22,281 nucleotides of DNA from contig CAKTJM010000012.1 in assembly GCA_934567745.1 (NCBI GenBank), positions 1 to 22,281 of the forward strand, in the 5' to 3' direction. The translations under genes were made by a program, and so were the position numbers. The DNA comes from an uncultured Eubacteriales bacterium. Its GTDB lineage: Bacteria; Bacillota; Clostridia; Oscillospirales; Oscillospiraceae. The notes below the pieces were generated by a model. The model worked only from the letters and a program-made list of their open reading frames with translations, made no database searches and was not told where the DNA came from. Within the stretch, counting starts at the first letter, position 1. Each line of letters opens with the position of its first letter. Shown in pieces: positions 1 through 6,747 of the stretch.

Positions 1-13
1 GGCCGGGTGTGCA

Positions 14-949
14 TCAGGCCTTCCCGTCGCAGCCAAGGACGTCGATCATCTTGGCCTTGACGAGGTCCTTGACGTACTGACGGCCGACCTTGAGATAGCC
101 GCGCGGGTCGAACCCGGCGGGGTCGGCGAGCAGCTGCTGCCGCACACCGGCGGTCATGGCCAGGCGCAGGTCGGAGTCGATGTTGATCTTGCACACGGCC
201 ATGCGAGCGGCCTGGCGGAGCTGGTCCTCGGGCACGCCGATCGCGTCCTTGAGCGCGCCGCCGTTGGCGTTGATCAGCTCCACGTACTTCGGCGTGACGG
301 AGGACGCGCCGTGCAGGACGATGGGGAAGCCGGGCAGACGGCGGGAGACCTCCTCAAGGATGTCGAAGCGGAGCTGGGGCTTGGTGCCGGGCTTGAACTT
401 GAAGGCGCCGTGGCTGGTGCCGATGGCGATGGCGAGGCTGTCCACGCCGGTGGCCCGGACGAACTCCTGGACCTGATCGGGGTCGGTGTAGGAGGAGTCC
501 TTGGCGGAGACGTTGACGTCGTCCTCGATGCCGGCCAGACGGCCCAGCTCGCCCTCGACGACGACGCCGTGGGCGTGGGCGTACTCGACGACGCGGCGGG
601 TGAGGGCGATGTTGTCCTCGAAGGAGTGCTTGGACCCGTCGATCATGACGGAGGTGAAGCCACCGTCGATGCAGGCCTTGCAGATCTCGAAATCCTCGCC
701 GTGGTCGAGGTGCAGGGCGATGGGCAGGCCGGTGTCTTCGACGGCCGCCTCGACGAGCTTCATGAGATAGACGTGCTTGGCATATTTCCGCGCACCGGCG
801 GAGACCTGGAGGATGACGGGAGAGCGGGTCTCCAGGGCCGCCTCGGTGATGCCCTGGACGATCTCCATATTGTTGACGTTGAACGCACCGATGGCGTAAC
901 CGCCCTCGTAGGCCTTCTGGAACATTTCAGTCGTAGTGACCAAAGGCAT
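14..949 (-). CDS. fba: Class II fructose-1,6-bisphosphate aldolase
   Basis: Cleaves fructose 1,6-bisphosphate to dihydroxyacetone phosphate and glyceraldehyde 3-phosphate in cytosolic glycolysis, and runs in reverse in gluconeogenesis. The 311-residue product is of normal class II length. It shows the zinc and catalytic landmarks: HLDHG at about residues 80-84 (catalytic Asp82, zinc His83), VEGELG with Glu134, GTSHGAFKF with His180, VLHGASS with His213, and NIDSD for phosphate binding. The frame stays open further upstream, but ATG at 949 is chosen because AAAGGAG lies just before it and the protein begins with the family's usual MPLVTTTEMF start. It is divergent from the phosphofructokinase gene, whose product is its substrate. 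The stop is only 14 bases from the window edge, so its terminator is not visible. Confidence 0.96.
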   Translation of the reverse strand: MPLVTTTEMFQKAYEGGYAIGAFNVNNMEIVQGITEAALETRSPVILQVSAGARKYAKHVYLMKLVEAAVEDTGLPIALHLDHGEDFEICKACIDGGFTSVMIDGSKHSFEDNIALTRRVVEYAHAHGVVVEGELGRLAGIEDDVNVSAKDSSYTDPDQVQEFVRATGVDSLAIAIGTSHGAFKFKPGTKPQLRFDILEEVSRRLPGFPIVLHGASSVTPKYVELINANGGALKDAIGVPEDQLRQAARMAVCKINIDSDLRLAMTAGVRQQLLADPAGFDPRGYLKVGRQYVKDLVKAKMIDVLGCDGKA

Positions 950-984
950 GACGACCGCTCCTTTCTTTCGTTGCATACACGGGT

Positions 985-1013
985 ATTGTACCAGCTTCGA
1001 TCCGTGATTGCAA
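985..1013 (-). promoter_or_regulatory. Sigma-A-type promoter of fba, sharing its -35 with the pfp promoter
   Basis: On the minus strand, -35 TTGCAA (1008-1013), a 17-bp spacer, then -10 TACAAT (985-990) preceded by TGG, an extended -10. The start of transcription would be near 978, leaving a leader of about 29 nt that holds the AAAGGAG site of fba. The -35 hexamer is its own reverse complement and also serves the divergent promoter. Confidence 0.75.
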
Positions 1014-1036
1014 GAGGGCGGCGGCTGTGGTATGAT
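1008..1036 (+). promoter_or_regulatory. Sigma-A-type promoter of pfp, sharing its -35 with the fba promoter
   Basis: On the plus strand, -35 TTGCAA (1008-1013), a 17-bp spacer, then -10 TATGAT (1031-1036) preceded by TGG, an extended -10. Transcription would begin near 1043, giving a leader of about 46 nt. The leader contains a small CGCC-TTCG-GGCG tetraloop hairpin (1053-1064) and the GGAGG site of pfp. Confidence 0.75.
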
Positions 1037-1088
1037 GAGGGATGGGAAACTACGCCTTCGGGCGACACATATCGAGGAGGGTGATCCT

Positions 1089-2333
1089 ATGGAACATCTC
1101 AAGGGCGCATGCATCATCGGTCAGTCCGGCGGTCCGACCGCCGTCATCAACGCCTCGGCGCAGGGCGTCATCCAGACGGCCCTGGCGGACGAGAGCATCA
1201 CCCGTGTGCTGGGCGCGGCGCACGGCATCAAGGGCGTGCTCGCCGACCAGCTCTATGACATGGGCAAGGAGGATCCGGAGGAGCTGACGCTGCTGAGCCA
1301 CACGCCGTCGTCCGCGCTCGGCTCCTGCCGGTACAAGCTGGCGGACCCGGAGGTGGACGACACGGACTACCGCCGGATCCTGGAGGTCTTCCGGAAGCAC
1401 GACGTGCGGTACTTCTTCTACAACGGCGGCAACGACTCCATGGACACGTGCAGCAAGATCAGCCGCTATCTGCAAAAGGTCGGCTATCCCTGCAACGTCA
1501 TCGGCGTGCCGAAGACGATCGACAACGACCTGAGCGGCACGGACCACTGCCCCGGCTACGGCAGCGCGGCGAAGTACATCGCCACCTCCTGCATGGAGCT
1601 GTATCAGGACGCGCGCGTCTATGACACGGGCACGGTGGTCATCGTCGAGATCATGGGCCGTCACGCGGGCTGGCTGGCCGGTGCGGCGGGCCTGGCGACC
1701 TGGGCCGGGTCCGGCCCGGACCTGGTGTATCTGCCGGAGGTCGATTTCGACATGGACCGGTTCCTGGCGGACGTGAAGCGCGTGTACGTGGAGACGGGCA
1801 ACTGCCTCGTCGCGGTGTCCGAGGGCATCCACTACGCCGACGGGACCTTCGTCTCCGAGGCGAAGACGTCCGCGACGGACGGCTTCGGTCACGCGCAGCT
1901 CGGCGGGCTGGCGTCCCTGCTGGCGGACGTGGTCAAGCGGGAGCTGGGCGTGAAGGTCCGTGGGATCGAGCTGTCGCTGCTCCAGCGGTGCGGATCGCAC
2001 CTGGCGTCGGAGACGGACGTGCGTGAGGCGTATCTGGCGGGCAAGGCCGCGGTCGATGCGGCGGTCGCCGGGGAGACCGACAAGATGGTCGCCTTCGAGC
2101 GCGTGGCGGACCCGGACGACGGCAGCTATCACTGCCGCACGAAGCTGGTCCCGCTGTCCGAGGCGGCCAACACCGAACGGAAGGTCCCGCGCCTGTGGAT
2201 CACGCCGGACGGGAACGGCATCGAGGACGCGTTCATCGAATACGCCCTGCCCCTGATCCAGGGCGAGCCGGAGCGGCCGCTGCGCGACTCCCTGCCGCGC
2301 TTCGCCAAGCTGAAGAAGGTCCTGGCGGAATAA
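1089..2333 (+). CDS. pfp: PPi-dependent 6-phosphofructokinase
   Basis: Phosphorylates fructose 6-phosphate to fructose 1,6-bisphosphate, most likely with pyrophosphate rather than ATP as donor, so the step is near equilibrium and saves ATP. The 414-residue protein has the PFK fold signatures: GQSGGPTAVIN at residues 11-21, GGNDS at 113-117, PKTIDND at 141-147 with catalytic Asp145, and MGRHAGW at 189-195. An acidic residue in the GGxDS loop together with Lys142 before TIDND is the known mark of PPi-dependent enzymes; ATP enzymes have GGDGS and PGTIDND. ATG 1089 is chosen over the longer open frame because GAGGAGGG lies 7-8 bases before it. It is divergent from fba and followed by a strong terminator, so it is probably monocistronic. 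Donor use is inferred from motifs only. Confidence 0.93.
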   Translation: MEHLKGACIIGQSGGPTAVINASAQGVIQTALADESITRVLGAAHGIKGVLADQLYDMGKEDPEELTLLSHTPSSALGSCRYKLADPEVDDTDYRRILEVFRKHDVRYFFYNGGNDSMDTCSKISRYLQKVGYPCNVIGVPKTIDNDLSGTDHCPGYGSAAKYIATSCMELYQDARVYDTGTVVIVEIMGRHAGWLAGAAGLATWAGSGPDLVYLPEVDFDMDRFLADVKRVYVETGNCLVAVSEGIHYADGTFVSEAKTSATDGFGHAQLGGLASLLADVVKRELGVKVRGIELSLLQRCGSHLASETDVREAYLAGKAAVDAAVAGETDKMVAFERVADPDDGSYHCRTKLVPLSEAANTERKVPRLWITPDGNGIEDAFIEYALPLIQGEPERPLRDSLPRFAKLKKVLAE

Positions 2334-2343
2334 CAAAAAGAGG

Positions 2344-2381
2344 AAACGACCTGCTGTCGCTGTGACAGCAGGTCGTTTTTT
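2344..2381 (+). terminator. Rho-independent terminator of pfp, possibly bidirectional
   Basis: A perfect 15-bp inverted repeat (2344-2358 with 2364-2378) has a 5-base loop and ends in a run of six T (2376-2381). On the minus strand the same stem is followed shortly by CCTCTTTTTG, so it may also end the convergent transcript whose last gene stops at 2393. Confidence 0.93.
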
Positions 2382-2392
2382 GCCTTGAGCGA

Positions 2393-2920
2393 TCATTCCG
2401 CGTCCCAGTAGTGCGTCACGGTCTCCGTCTTGGGGAAGATCCCGAGGACGCGATAGGAGATGTCGATCTGGATGGGACAGTCGATGGGCGGGAATTCGGA
2501 GAAGGCCAGGAAGATACAGCTGTCCTTCGTCACCATCGTGTCGTCGATCGCCGTCAGGTGACGGCTTGCCAGCTCCTCGTCTGTAAAATGGCCGACAGCG
2601 CCTATCCAGTGAGAGAGCTCGATCGTATTGATGTACCCCTCGGCGGTGATGCCCCGGTCGTCCAGCGGCGCACCGTCCTCCAGCGACGTGATCGTCAGAT
2701 CCGCGAACAGGATCGGCACATCCAATGTCGGCCGATGATCCATCGTCATGATGCTGGTCTCGCCCTCGACCTTGCGCTCCGCGTTTATGCCCGGTTTCCC
2801 GGTGACCCTTGCATTCAGCGAAAAGATGCTGCACAGGAACACGAAGGCCATGACGAGCACCACGATCACGATCGGGATCGCGATCTTCAGGGCCCTCCCG
2901 GTGGTCTCATTGCGTTCCAT
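2393..2920 (-). CDS. Hypothetical membrane-anchored protein
   Basis: I do not recognise a family. The 175-residue product has a short charged N-terminus, one hydrophobic segment at about residues 12-34, and then about 140 polar residues with no cysteine. This looks like a protein anchored by an uncleaved N-terminal helix with its soluble part outside the cell. ATG 2920 is preferred to GTG 2929: the AAAGGAA site lies directly against the GTG but at a normal distance from the ATG. It is the last of three minus-strand genes and stops 11 bases short of the pfp terminator. Coding is supported by a good binding site, an ordered hydrophobic segment and tight spacing to the gene upstream; the function is unknown. 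Confidence 0.75.
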   Translation of the reverse strand: MERNETTGRALKIAIPIVIVVLVMAFVFLCSIFSLNARVTGKPGINAERKVEGETSIMTMDHRPTLDVPILFADLTITSLEDGAPLDDRGITAEGYINTIELSHWIGAVGHFTDEELASRHLTAIDDTMVTKDSCIFLAFSEFPPIDCPIQIDISYRVLGIFPKTETVTHYWDAE

Positions 2921-2941
2921 CCGTTCCACTTCCTTTCTGTC

Positions 2942-3373
2942 TTATGTCGATACGGTCTTGTGTCCATCCGCCCGCATCGTTTGGAGCACGAGGGGCTGTA
3001 TCACGACGGCGAGCGCGAGATAGAGGCCGAGCGAGAGCCAATACCACGCCGTCGCCGTATATACGCCGCCCGCCCAGTCGAGGCCGCCCTTGATGTTCCC
3101 GATCTCCTGCCAGCGGCCGATCGCTGAGATCACGATGGCGAGCGAAGCCAGGGCGCCGACTTCGCAAAGCATCGCCCAGGCCCGGTGCCCCCGCTCGCGA
3201 AACAGGAACAGCGCGGCGGCGGCCATCGGCGCGAACAGCTCCACGAGGAACGCCACGCCACGGCAGGGGCTCATCTCAGGGCCATAGGTGAACCACGGCA
3301 GCAGCAGGCAGGCCACGCAGAGGACGAACAGGCCCCGCGCGGCCCTGCTCACACCCTTCCGTTCCGCATCCAT
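2942..3373 (-). CDS. Hypothetical integral membrane protein
   Basis: The 143-residue product is strongly hydrophobic, with about four membrane segments at residues 13-30, 38-58, 68-85 and 106-126, and a short polar C-terminal tail. No catalytic or binding motif is evident and I cannot name a family. It starts with ATG 12 bases after the stop of the preceding gene, behind a weak purine-rich site (GAGGGGG), and ends 21 bases before the next gene. The three genes are therefore probably one transcript. Translational coupling to the gene upstream would make up for the weak site, but that is inference. Confidence 0.72.
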   Translation of the reverse strand: MDAERKGVSRAARGLFVLCVACLLLPWFTYGPEMSPCRGVAFLVELFAPMAAAALFLFRERGHRAWAMLCEVGALASLAIVISAIGRWQEIGNIKGGLDWAGGVYTATAWYWLSLGLYLALAVVIQPLVLQTMRADGHKTVST

Positions 3374-3385
3374 AGCACCACCCCC

Positions 3386-3781
3386 TCAGACCGCGTCGTC
3401 GTCGAGGTCCTCTTCCAGTCCCTGCTCCCGGACCCGCTCCAACACGAGCCGCGTGGCCACGATGCCGAGGAAGAGGAACGGATACGGGGTCGAGAAGAAG
3501 AAGATCTCCGTCAGCGCGAGCTGTGCGGCCACCGTCCCGACCGCGACGGCGCACAGGAGCACCGGCGCGAGGAACGGCCGTCCCTCCCCGCCGAGCAGCG
3601 CGAGCCACAGGAGCAGCGCGAGCACGGCGACCTCCGGGTCGAGATACGACCGTGCCACCAGCGAGACGGCCACGGCCGTCCCCCAGATCAGCAGCGAGGG
3701 GCCCATACGGTCCCGCAGCCGGGCATGGACGACCCACAGGAGCACGAGGCACCCGAGCAGGGTCAAAAAGTCGAATGGCAT
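3386..3781 (-). CDS. Hypothetical integral membrane protein with acidic tail
   Basis: The 131-residue product is almost entirely hydrophobic. About five membrane segments can be drawn at residues 3-19, 28-44, 50-64, 70-90 and 97-113, followed by an acidic C-terminus (EEDLDDD). A strong AAAGGAGG lies 7 bases before the ATG, the best binding site of this three-gene cluster, as expected for the first gene of a transcript. No family is recognised. A small subunit of a transport or sensory membrane complex is possible but unsupported. The gap on its 5' side (3782-4126) has no convincing promoter, so what drives the cluster is unresolved. Confidence 0.72.
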   Translation of the reverse strand: MPFDFLTLLGCLVLLWVVHARLRDRMGPSLLIWGTAVAVSLVARSYLDPEVAVLALLLWLALLGGEGRPFLAPVLLCAVAVGTVAAQLALTEIFFFSTPYPFLFLGIVATRLVLERVREQGLEEDLDDDAV

Positions 3782-4126
3782 GGCACTTCCTCCTTTCCAG
3801 ACGATAAAAACGGCTCGCAGTCCCGGCCCCTCAGGGCCAGCGCTGCGCGCGAAGACACACGACGACGGAGCGGTCCTCCCCCATGGGAGCGCCGCCCTCG
3901 ACTCAGCCCCTGTCGAAAGGGCTTATCCATCCGGTCCTATCCAGGAAAGTCATCTTGGCTCCTCCGGCTCGGCAGTCAGGTCGTCTCTGTACTCTCAGCT
4001 TGCCATATCTCGACGAAAAAGTCAAGTGTTTCTAAGCATTTTCCCGTTCCCTGGCAAATTTTGGGCCGCCCCGCCGCCATAGGCGGCAGGGCGGCCCCGT
4101 CCGGGCGGCCGCTCGACGGCGCGCCC
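3782..4126. other. 345-bp gap without a gene; hairpins and a weak promoter candidate
   Basis: No plausible coding frame with a binding site is seen here. On the minus strand a TTGACT (4020-4025) is followed 17 bases later only by CAAGCT (3997-4002), a poor -10. Several short inverted repeats lie between that site and the gene at 3781, for example CTGGCCC/GGGCCGG near 3825-3842 and CTCCC/GGGAG near 3880-3895. They could fold in a leader RNA, but I match them to no known riboswitch. Confidence 0.4.
4063..4097 (-). terminator. GC-rich hairpin after sipL, possible terminator
   Basis: A 16-bp stem with one non-Watson-Crick position (4063-4078 with 4082-4097) and a 3-base loop lies about 30 bases past the sipL stop. 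On the minus strand it is followed by CAAAATTTG rather than a clean T run, so it may stop or pause polymerase weakly, or mainly protect the transcript end. Confidence 0.5.
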
Positions 4127-5638
4127 TCATTTCGCGATCATCAGCAGCTGGCCGGGCGTCAGCTCCTCCGTGGTCAGACCGTTGCGCTCCATGAGCGCGC
4201 CCGGCGTCGTCGCGGCCTCCTTGGCCAGCTCCCACAGCGTCTGGCCCGGCCGGACCGCCCGCAGCACCACCGACGGCGCGTCCTCCGGCACGGTCCGCTC
4301 CTCGCCGAGCGCCGCGCTCTCCACGACGCGCTCCGCGTCCTCGTGCAGCGCCGCCCAGCGGAAGCCGACCGGGGCCGTCAGCTCGACGCCCGCCCCCGAC
4401 GAGGCGGCCATCGCGTCGCGCAGCAGCTCCGTACGGCAGCAGCAGTCCCCCGCCAGCTGGCCGGACAGCCGGTGCGTCACCGTCACCGGCCGCCGCAGGC
4501 AGACTGGGCCGTCCACGCTCCGGCAGAGGACCACCGCCTCGGCCTCCTGGGTGAAGACGGTGTCCGTGCCCTCCTGGCTCCGGACCAGGCGGCCCAGACG
4601 CAGCTCGGCGTCCAGGACCTCCTCCGTGTCCCCGGCGTCCAGCATCGCCCGCGCGGCCTCCTGCTCCTCGCCCTGGCCCAGCAGCCGGACGGCCGGGCGG
4701 TCCGCCCAAGTCGGCTCCAGCTCGTGGTCCGTGCTGTAGAGGTCCTCCAGGACCGCCGCCTCCACCGGGCGCCGCACCAGCGCCTGTGCCTGGAGCTCCA
4801 GCTCCACCTGGAAGGACCGGCGGTCCTCGTCGGGCAGGACCTTCGCGTCGGAGAAGAGGAGCGCCACGTCGCCGTCGCCCTCGCCGTCCTCGTCGCCCAG
4901 GTCCAGCAGCTGGGACCACGGCAGGCGGAAGTCCACGGGGAACACCGTCCCGTCCTCCCCCCGGCACAGCAGCCACAGCACCGCCTCGCCCTTGCACATG
5001 AGCTTGCTCCCCACGATCCGTGCGTCCCCGCAGGAGGCCCCGACGCGCGTGCGCAGCAGCTCGGCCACGTCCGGGCGGCCGCTCGGCAGGGCCAGGGCGT
5101 CGCTGTAGGCGAACCGCTTCTCCACCGCCGCGACCGTCGGCACGCTGACGTACCGCCCGGTGCGCTGCTGGATGGCGTAGCTCTCGGTGTCCGCCGCGCC
5201 GCTCGGCAGGACGAGCGCCTGCGGCACGAGGACCTCCAGCCCGAGCTGCCACGCGACCCGCACGAGGATCTTGCGCGGGTTGAGCAGGTGGACGTCCACC
5301 GACAGCACGCGCGGCTCCGCCCGCAGGACGGCGCGGCGGGTGCAGCCCGCCAGCTCCGGCGACGCCGAGAACGGCACCGTGACCTCCATGGCCCGGATGC
5401 CGCTCTCCTCCCCCTCCGGCTGATACAGGACGTTCACCCGCAGCAGCCCCGCCAGCTCGGCGCGGCCCTCCTGGGGCTCCTTTCGTTGGATCAGGAGGGT
5501 CCCCGACCCGTCCAGCACCTGCCAGATGTCCGGGCAGGCGTCGGGCACGATCGTCTCCGCCGTCTCTTCCTGTTCCCACGCGGTGCGGCAGACGGTCTCC
5601 CAGCACCGCACGGTCTGTTGCCGCAGTTCCAGTTCCAT
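4127..5638 (-). CDS. sipL: SipL-like spore coat morphogenetic protein (SPOCS/DUF3794 with C-terminal LysM)
   Basis: SipL binds the coat ATPase SpoIVA through its LysM domain and helps the coat basement layer enclose the forespore in Clostridia; it acts in the mother cell. This 503-residue protein has the SipL architecture and length. A long N-terminal and central part reads as beta-rich SPOCS (DUF3794) sequence, and a C-terminal LysM occupies about residues 457-503, with VRPGQTLWELAKE, an NGL turn and TPGQLLMI. ATG 5638 is chosen because GGGGAGGAG lies about 6 bases before it and the protein opens with the family-like MELELRQQ; the frame continues upstream without another such site. It follows the SpoVM-like gene by 67 bases, with a possible sigma-E promoter in that gap. 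The naming rests on architecture and context, since related DUF3794-LysM proteins exist. Confidence 0.85.
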   Translation of the reverse strand: MELELRQQTVRCWETVCRTAWEQEETAETIVPDACPDIWQVLDGSGTLLIQRKEPQEGRAELAGLLRVNVLYQPEGEESGIRAMEVTVPFSASPELAGCTRRAVLRAEPRVLSVDVHLLNPRKILVRVAWQLGLEVLVPQALVLPSGAADTESYAIQQRTGRYVSVPTVAAVEKRFAYSDALALPSGRPDVAELLRTRVGASCGDARIVGSKLMCKGEAVLWLLCRGEDGTVFPVDFRLPWSQLLDLGDEDGEGDGDVALLFSDAKVLPDEDRRSFQVELELQAQALVRRPVEAAVLEDLYSTDHELEPTWADRPAVRLLGQGEEQEAARAMLDAGDTEEVLDAELRLGRLVRSQEGTDTVFTQEAEAVVLCRSVDGPVCLRRPVTVTHRLSGQLAGDCCCRTELLRDAMAASSGAGVELTAPVGFRWAALHEDAERVVESAALGEERTVPEDAPSVVLRAVRPGQTLWELAKEAATTPGALMERNGLTTEELTPGQLLMIAK

Positions 5639-5673
5639 AGCGCTCCTCCCCTTACGGTCCAAGTCTTGGAACA

Positions 5674-5702
5674 ACACTATGCGTCGGCCGCGACGACTAT
5701 GT
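5674..5702 (-). promoter_or_regulatory. Candidate sigma-E (mother-cell) promoter of sipL
   Basis: On the minus strand, ACATAGT (5696-5702) and CATAGTGT (5674-5681) are separated by 14 bases. The sigma-E consensus is about (G/T)(A/C)ATATT, 14-15 bases, CATACANT, so this matches 5 of 7 and 6 of 8 positions with ideal spacing. The start near 5667 would leave a leader of about 29 nt containing the sipL binding site. Placement is good but the match is imperfect. Confidence 0.35.
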
Positions 5703-5705
5703 CAT

Positions 5706-5780
5706 TCAGCCGCCGATACGGAACACCCGCTTCAGCAGCCCCGCCAGCGGTTTGGGCGGAGACACGATCACCAGCTTCAT
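5706..5780 (-). CDS. spoVM: SpoVM-like amphipathic spore coat anchor peptide
   Basis: SpoVM is a peptide of about 26 residues whose amphipathic helix senses the curved outer forespore membrane and anchors SpoIVA there. This 24-residue product opens MKLVIVSPPKPLAGLLK and ends in a basic, hydrophobic stretch. Like B. subtilis SpoVM (MKFYTIKLPKFLGGI...) it has Lys2, a hydrophobic run, Pro9-Lys10, then Leu12, Gly14 and an alternation of hydrophobic and basic residues. AGGAAGGGGGGAT lies 6-8 bases before the ATG. Position agrees: in B. subtilis spoVM lies just past prpC-prkC-rsgA (with rpe and thiN between), and here it directly follows rsgA and precedes sipL. The rsgA terminator lies 31 bases upstream, so it probably has its own sporulation promoter or depends on read-through; I could not identify one. 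It is short enough to escape most gene callers. Confidence 0.85.
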   Translation of the reverse strand: MKLVIVSPPKPLAGLLKRVFRIGG

Positions 5781-5811
5781 GCCCGATCCCCCCTTCCTGT
5801 GGACGGATGCG

Positions 5812-5858
5812 AAAAAAACACCCGTCTGTCTCCATCCTATTCCGGAGACAGACGGGTG
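5812..5858 (-). terminator. Rho-independent terminator of the long cdaA-to-rsgA run
   Basis: On the minus strand a perfect 15-bp stem (5844-5858 with 5819-5833), a 10-base loop and seven T (5812-5818) follow the rsgA stop by about 10 bases. It separates the housekeeping run from the spoVM-sipL pair. Confidence 0.95.
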
Positions 5859-5868
5859 GTGCCATGCG

Positions 5869-6747
5869 TCAGGGCTTCTTCTCCCACGGCTTGACCTCGC
5901 GGGCCAGCTCGTAGAGGCGGACATAGCTGCGGTGGCGGCTGGCGGGGATCTTCCCCTCGGCCACGGCCTCGAGGACCGCGCAGCCGGCCTCCTTCACGTG
6001 CGCGCAGCCGACGTAGCGGCAGCGGTCGAGATACGGACGGAACTCGCGGAAGGCGTAGGCGAGGTCCTCCTTCGGGCCGACCTCCTCCGCGTCGAAGGCG
6101 GAGAAGCCCGGCGTGTCGGCGATCAGCCCCCCGGCGACCGGGAAGAGCTCCACGTGGCGGGTCGTGTGCCGCCCGCGGCCGAGCTTCTCGCTGATCTCGC
6201 CCGTCGCCAGGCCGAAGCCCGGCTCCAGCGCGTTGAGGATGCTCGACTTGCCGACGCCGGAGTTCCCAGTGAACGCCGAAGTCTTCCCCGCCAGCAGGGC
6301 GCGCAGCTCCTCGATCCCCTGCCCGGTGGCGGCGCTCACCCGCAGGGTCGGGAGCCCGGCCGCGGTGTAGATGCCGTACAGCTCCTCCGCGGGCACGAGG
6401 TCCCACTTGTTGATGCACACGATCGGCGTGCAGCCCTTGCTCTCGGCCAGGGCGATGATCCGGTCGGCCAGGAAGGGGTCCGTCACCGGGATCGCCCCGG
6501 AGCAGATGACCACCAGCTGATCCAGGTTCGCCACGGCGGGCCGCCGGAAGGCGTTCCGCCGCGGCAGGATCTCATCGACCGAGCCGCTGCCGTCGGGCAG
6601 ACGGGTGATGGCCACCTCGTCGCCCACCAGCGGGGCGACCTTCTGGTGGCGCAGCCGCCCGCGGCCCCGGCAGGTGACGGTCTCGTCGCCGCATCGGACG
6701 TAATAGAAGCCGCTCAGGGCCTTTTGGATGATACCGGTCTCGCTCAT
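5869..6747 (-). CDS. rsgA: Small ribosomal subunit biogenesis GTPase RsgA
   Basis: RsgA (YjeQ/CpgA) is a circularly permuted GTPase that checks late assembly of the 30S subunit. The 292-residue protein shows an N-terminal OB-fold region (about 1-70), then the permuted G motifs in the order G4-G1-G3: NKWD at 113-116, the P-loop GNSGVGKS at 161-168, and DTPGF at 211-215. The C-terminal zinc-binding set is Cys243, Cys248, His250 and Cys256. Switch I is visible as GRGRHTTRH at 190-198. Its ATG overlaps the prkC stop (ATGA), with an AAGGA site inside the end of prkC, so translation is probably coupled. In B. subtilis this GTPase is a PrkC substrate (established knowledge), which fits the linkage. 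It is the last gene of the long run. Confidence 0.97.
   Translation of the reverse strand: MSETGIIQKALSGFYYVRCGDETVTCRGRGRLRHQKVAPLVGDEVAITRLPDGSGSVDEILPRRNAFRRPAVANLDQLVVICSGAIPVTDPFLADRIIALAESKGCTPIVCINKWDLVPAEELYGIYTAAGLPTLRVSAATGQGIEELRALLAGKTSAFTGNSGVGKSSILNALEPGFGLATGEISEKLGRGRHTTRHVELFPVAGGLIADTPGFSAFDAEEVGPKEDLAYAFREFRPYLDRCRYVGCAHVKEAGCAVLEAVAEGKIPASRHRSYVRLYELAREVKPWEKKP

Noticed and set aside
1050..2834. Minus-strand open frame of 594 codons opposite pfp
   Set aside because: Runs through the pfp terminator and over two real genes; Arg/His/Asp-rich without domains.
3811..4010. Possible riboswitch or 6S-like RNA upstream of 3781
   Set aside because: The short hairpins match none of the conserved cores I know (T-box, SAM, glycine, c-di-GMP, c-di-AMP); kept only as an unexplained gap.
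3997..4025. TTGACT with a CAAGCT 17 bases downstream as promoter of the membrane cluster
   Set aside because: The -35 is good but the -10 matches only about two positions; not strong enough to list as a promoter.
3185..5914. Very long plus-strand open frame of 909 codons opposite sipL and the membrane genes
   Set aside because: It crosses several well-supported minus-strand genes and the gap, is Arg/Pro/Gln-rich with no domain, and has no suitable binding site; GC-rich third positions create such antisense frames.
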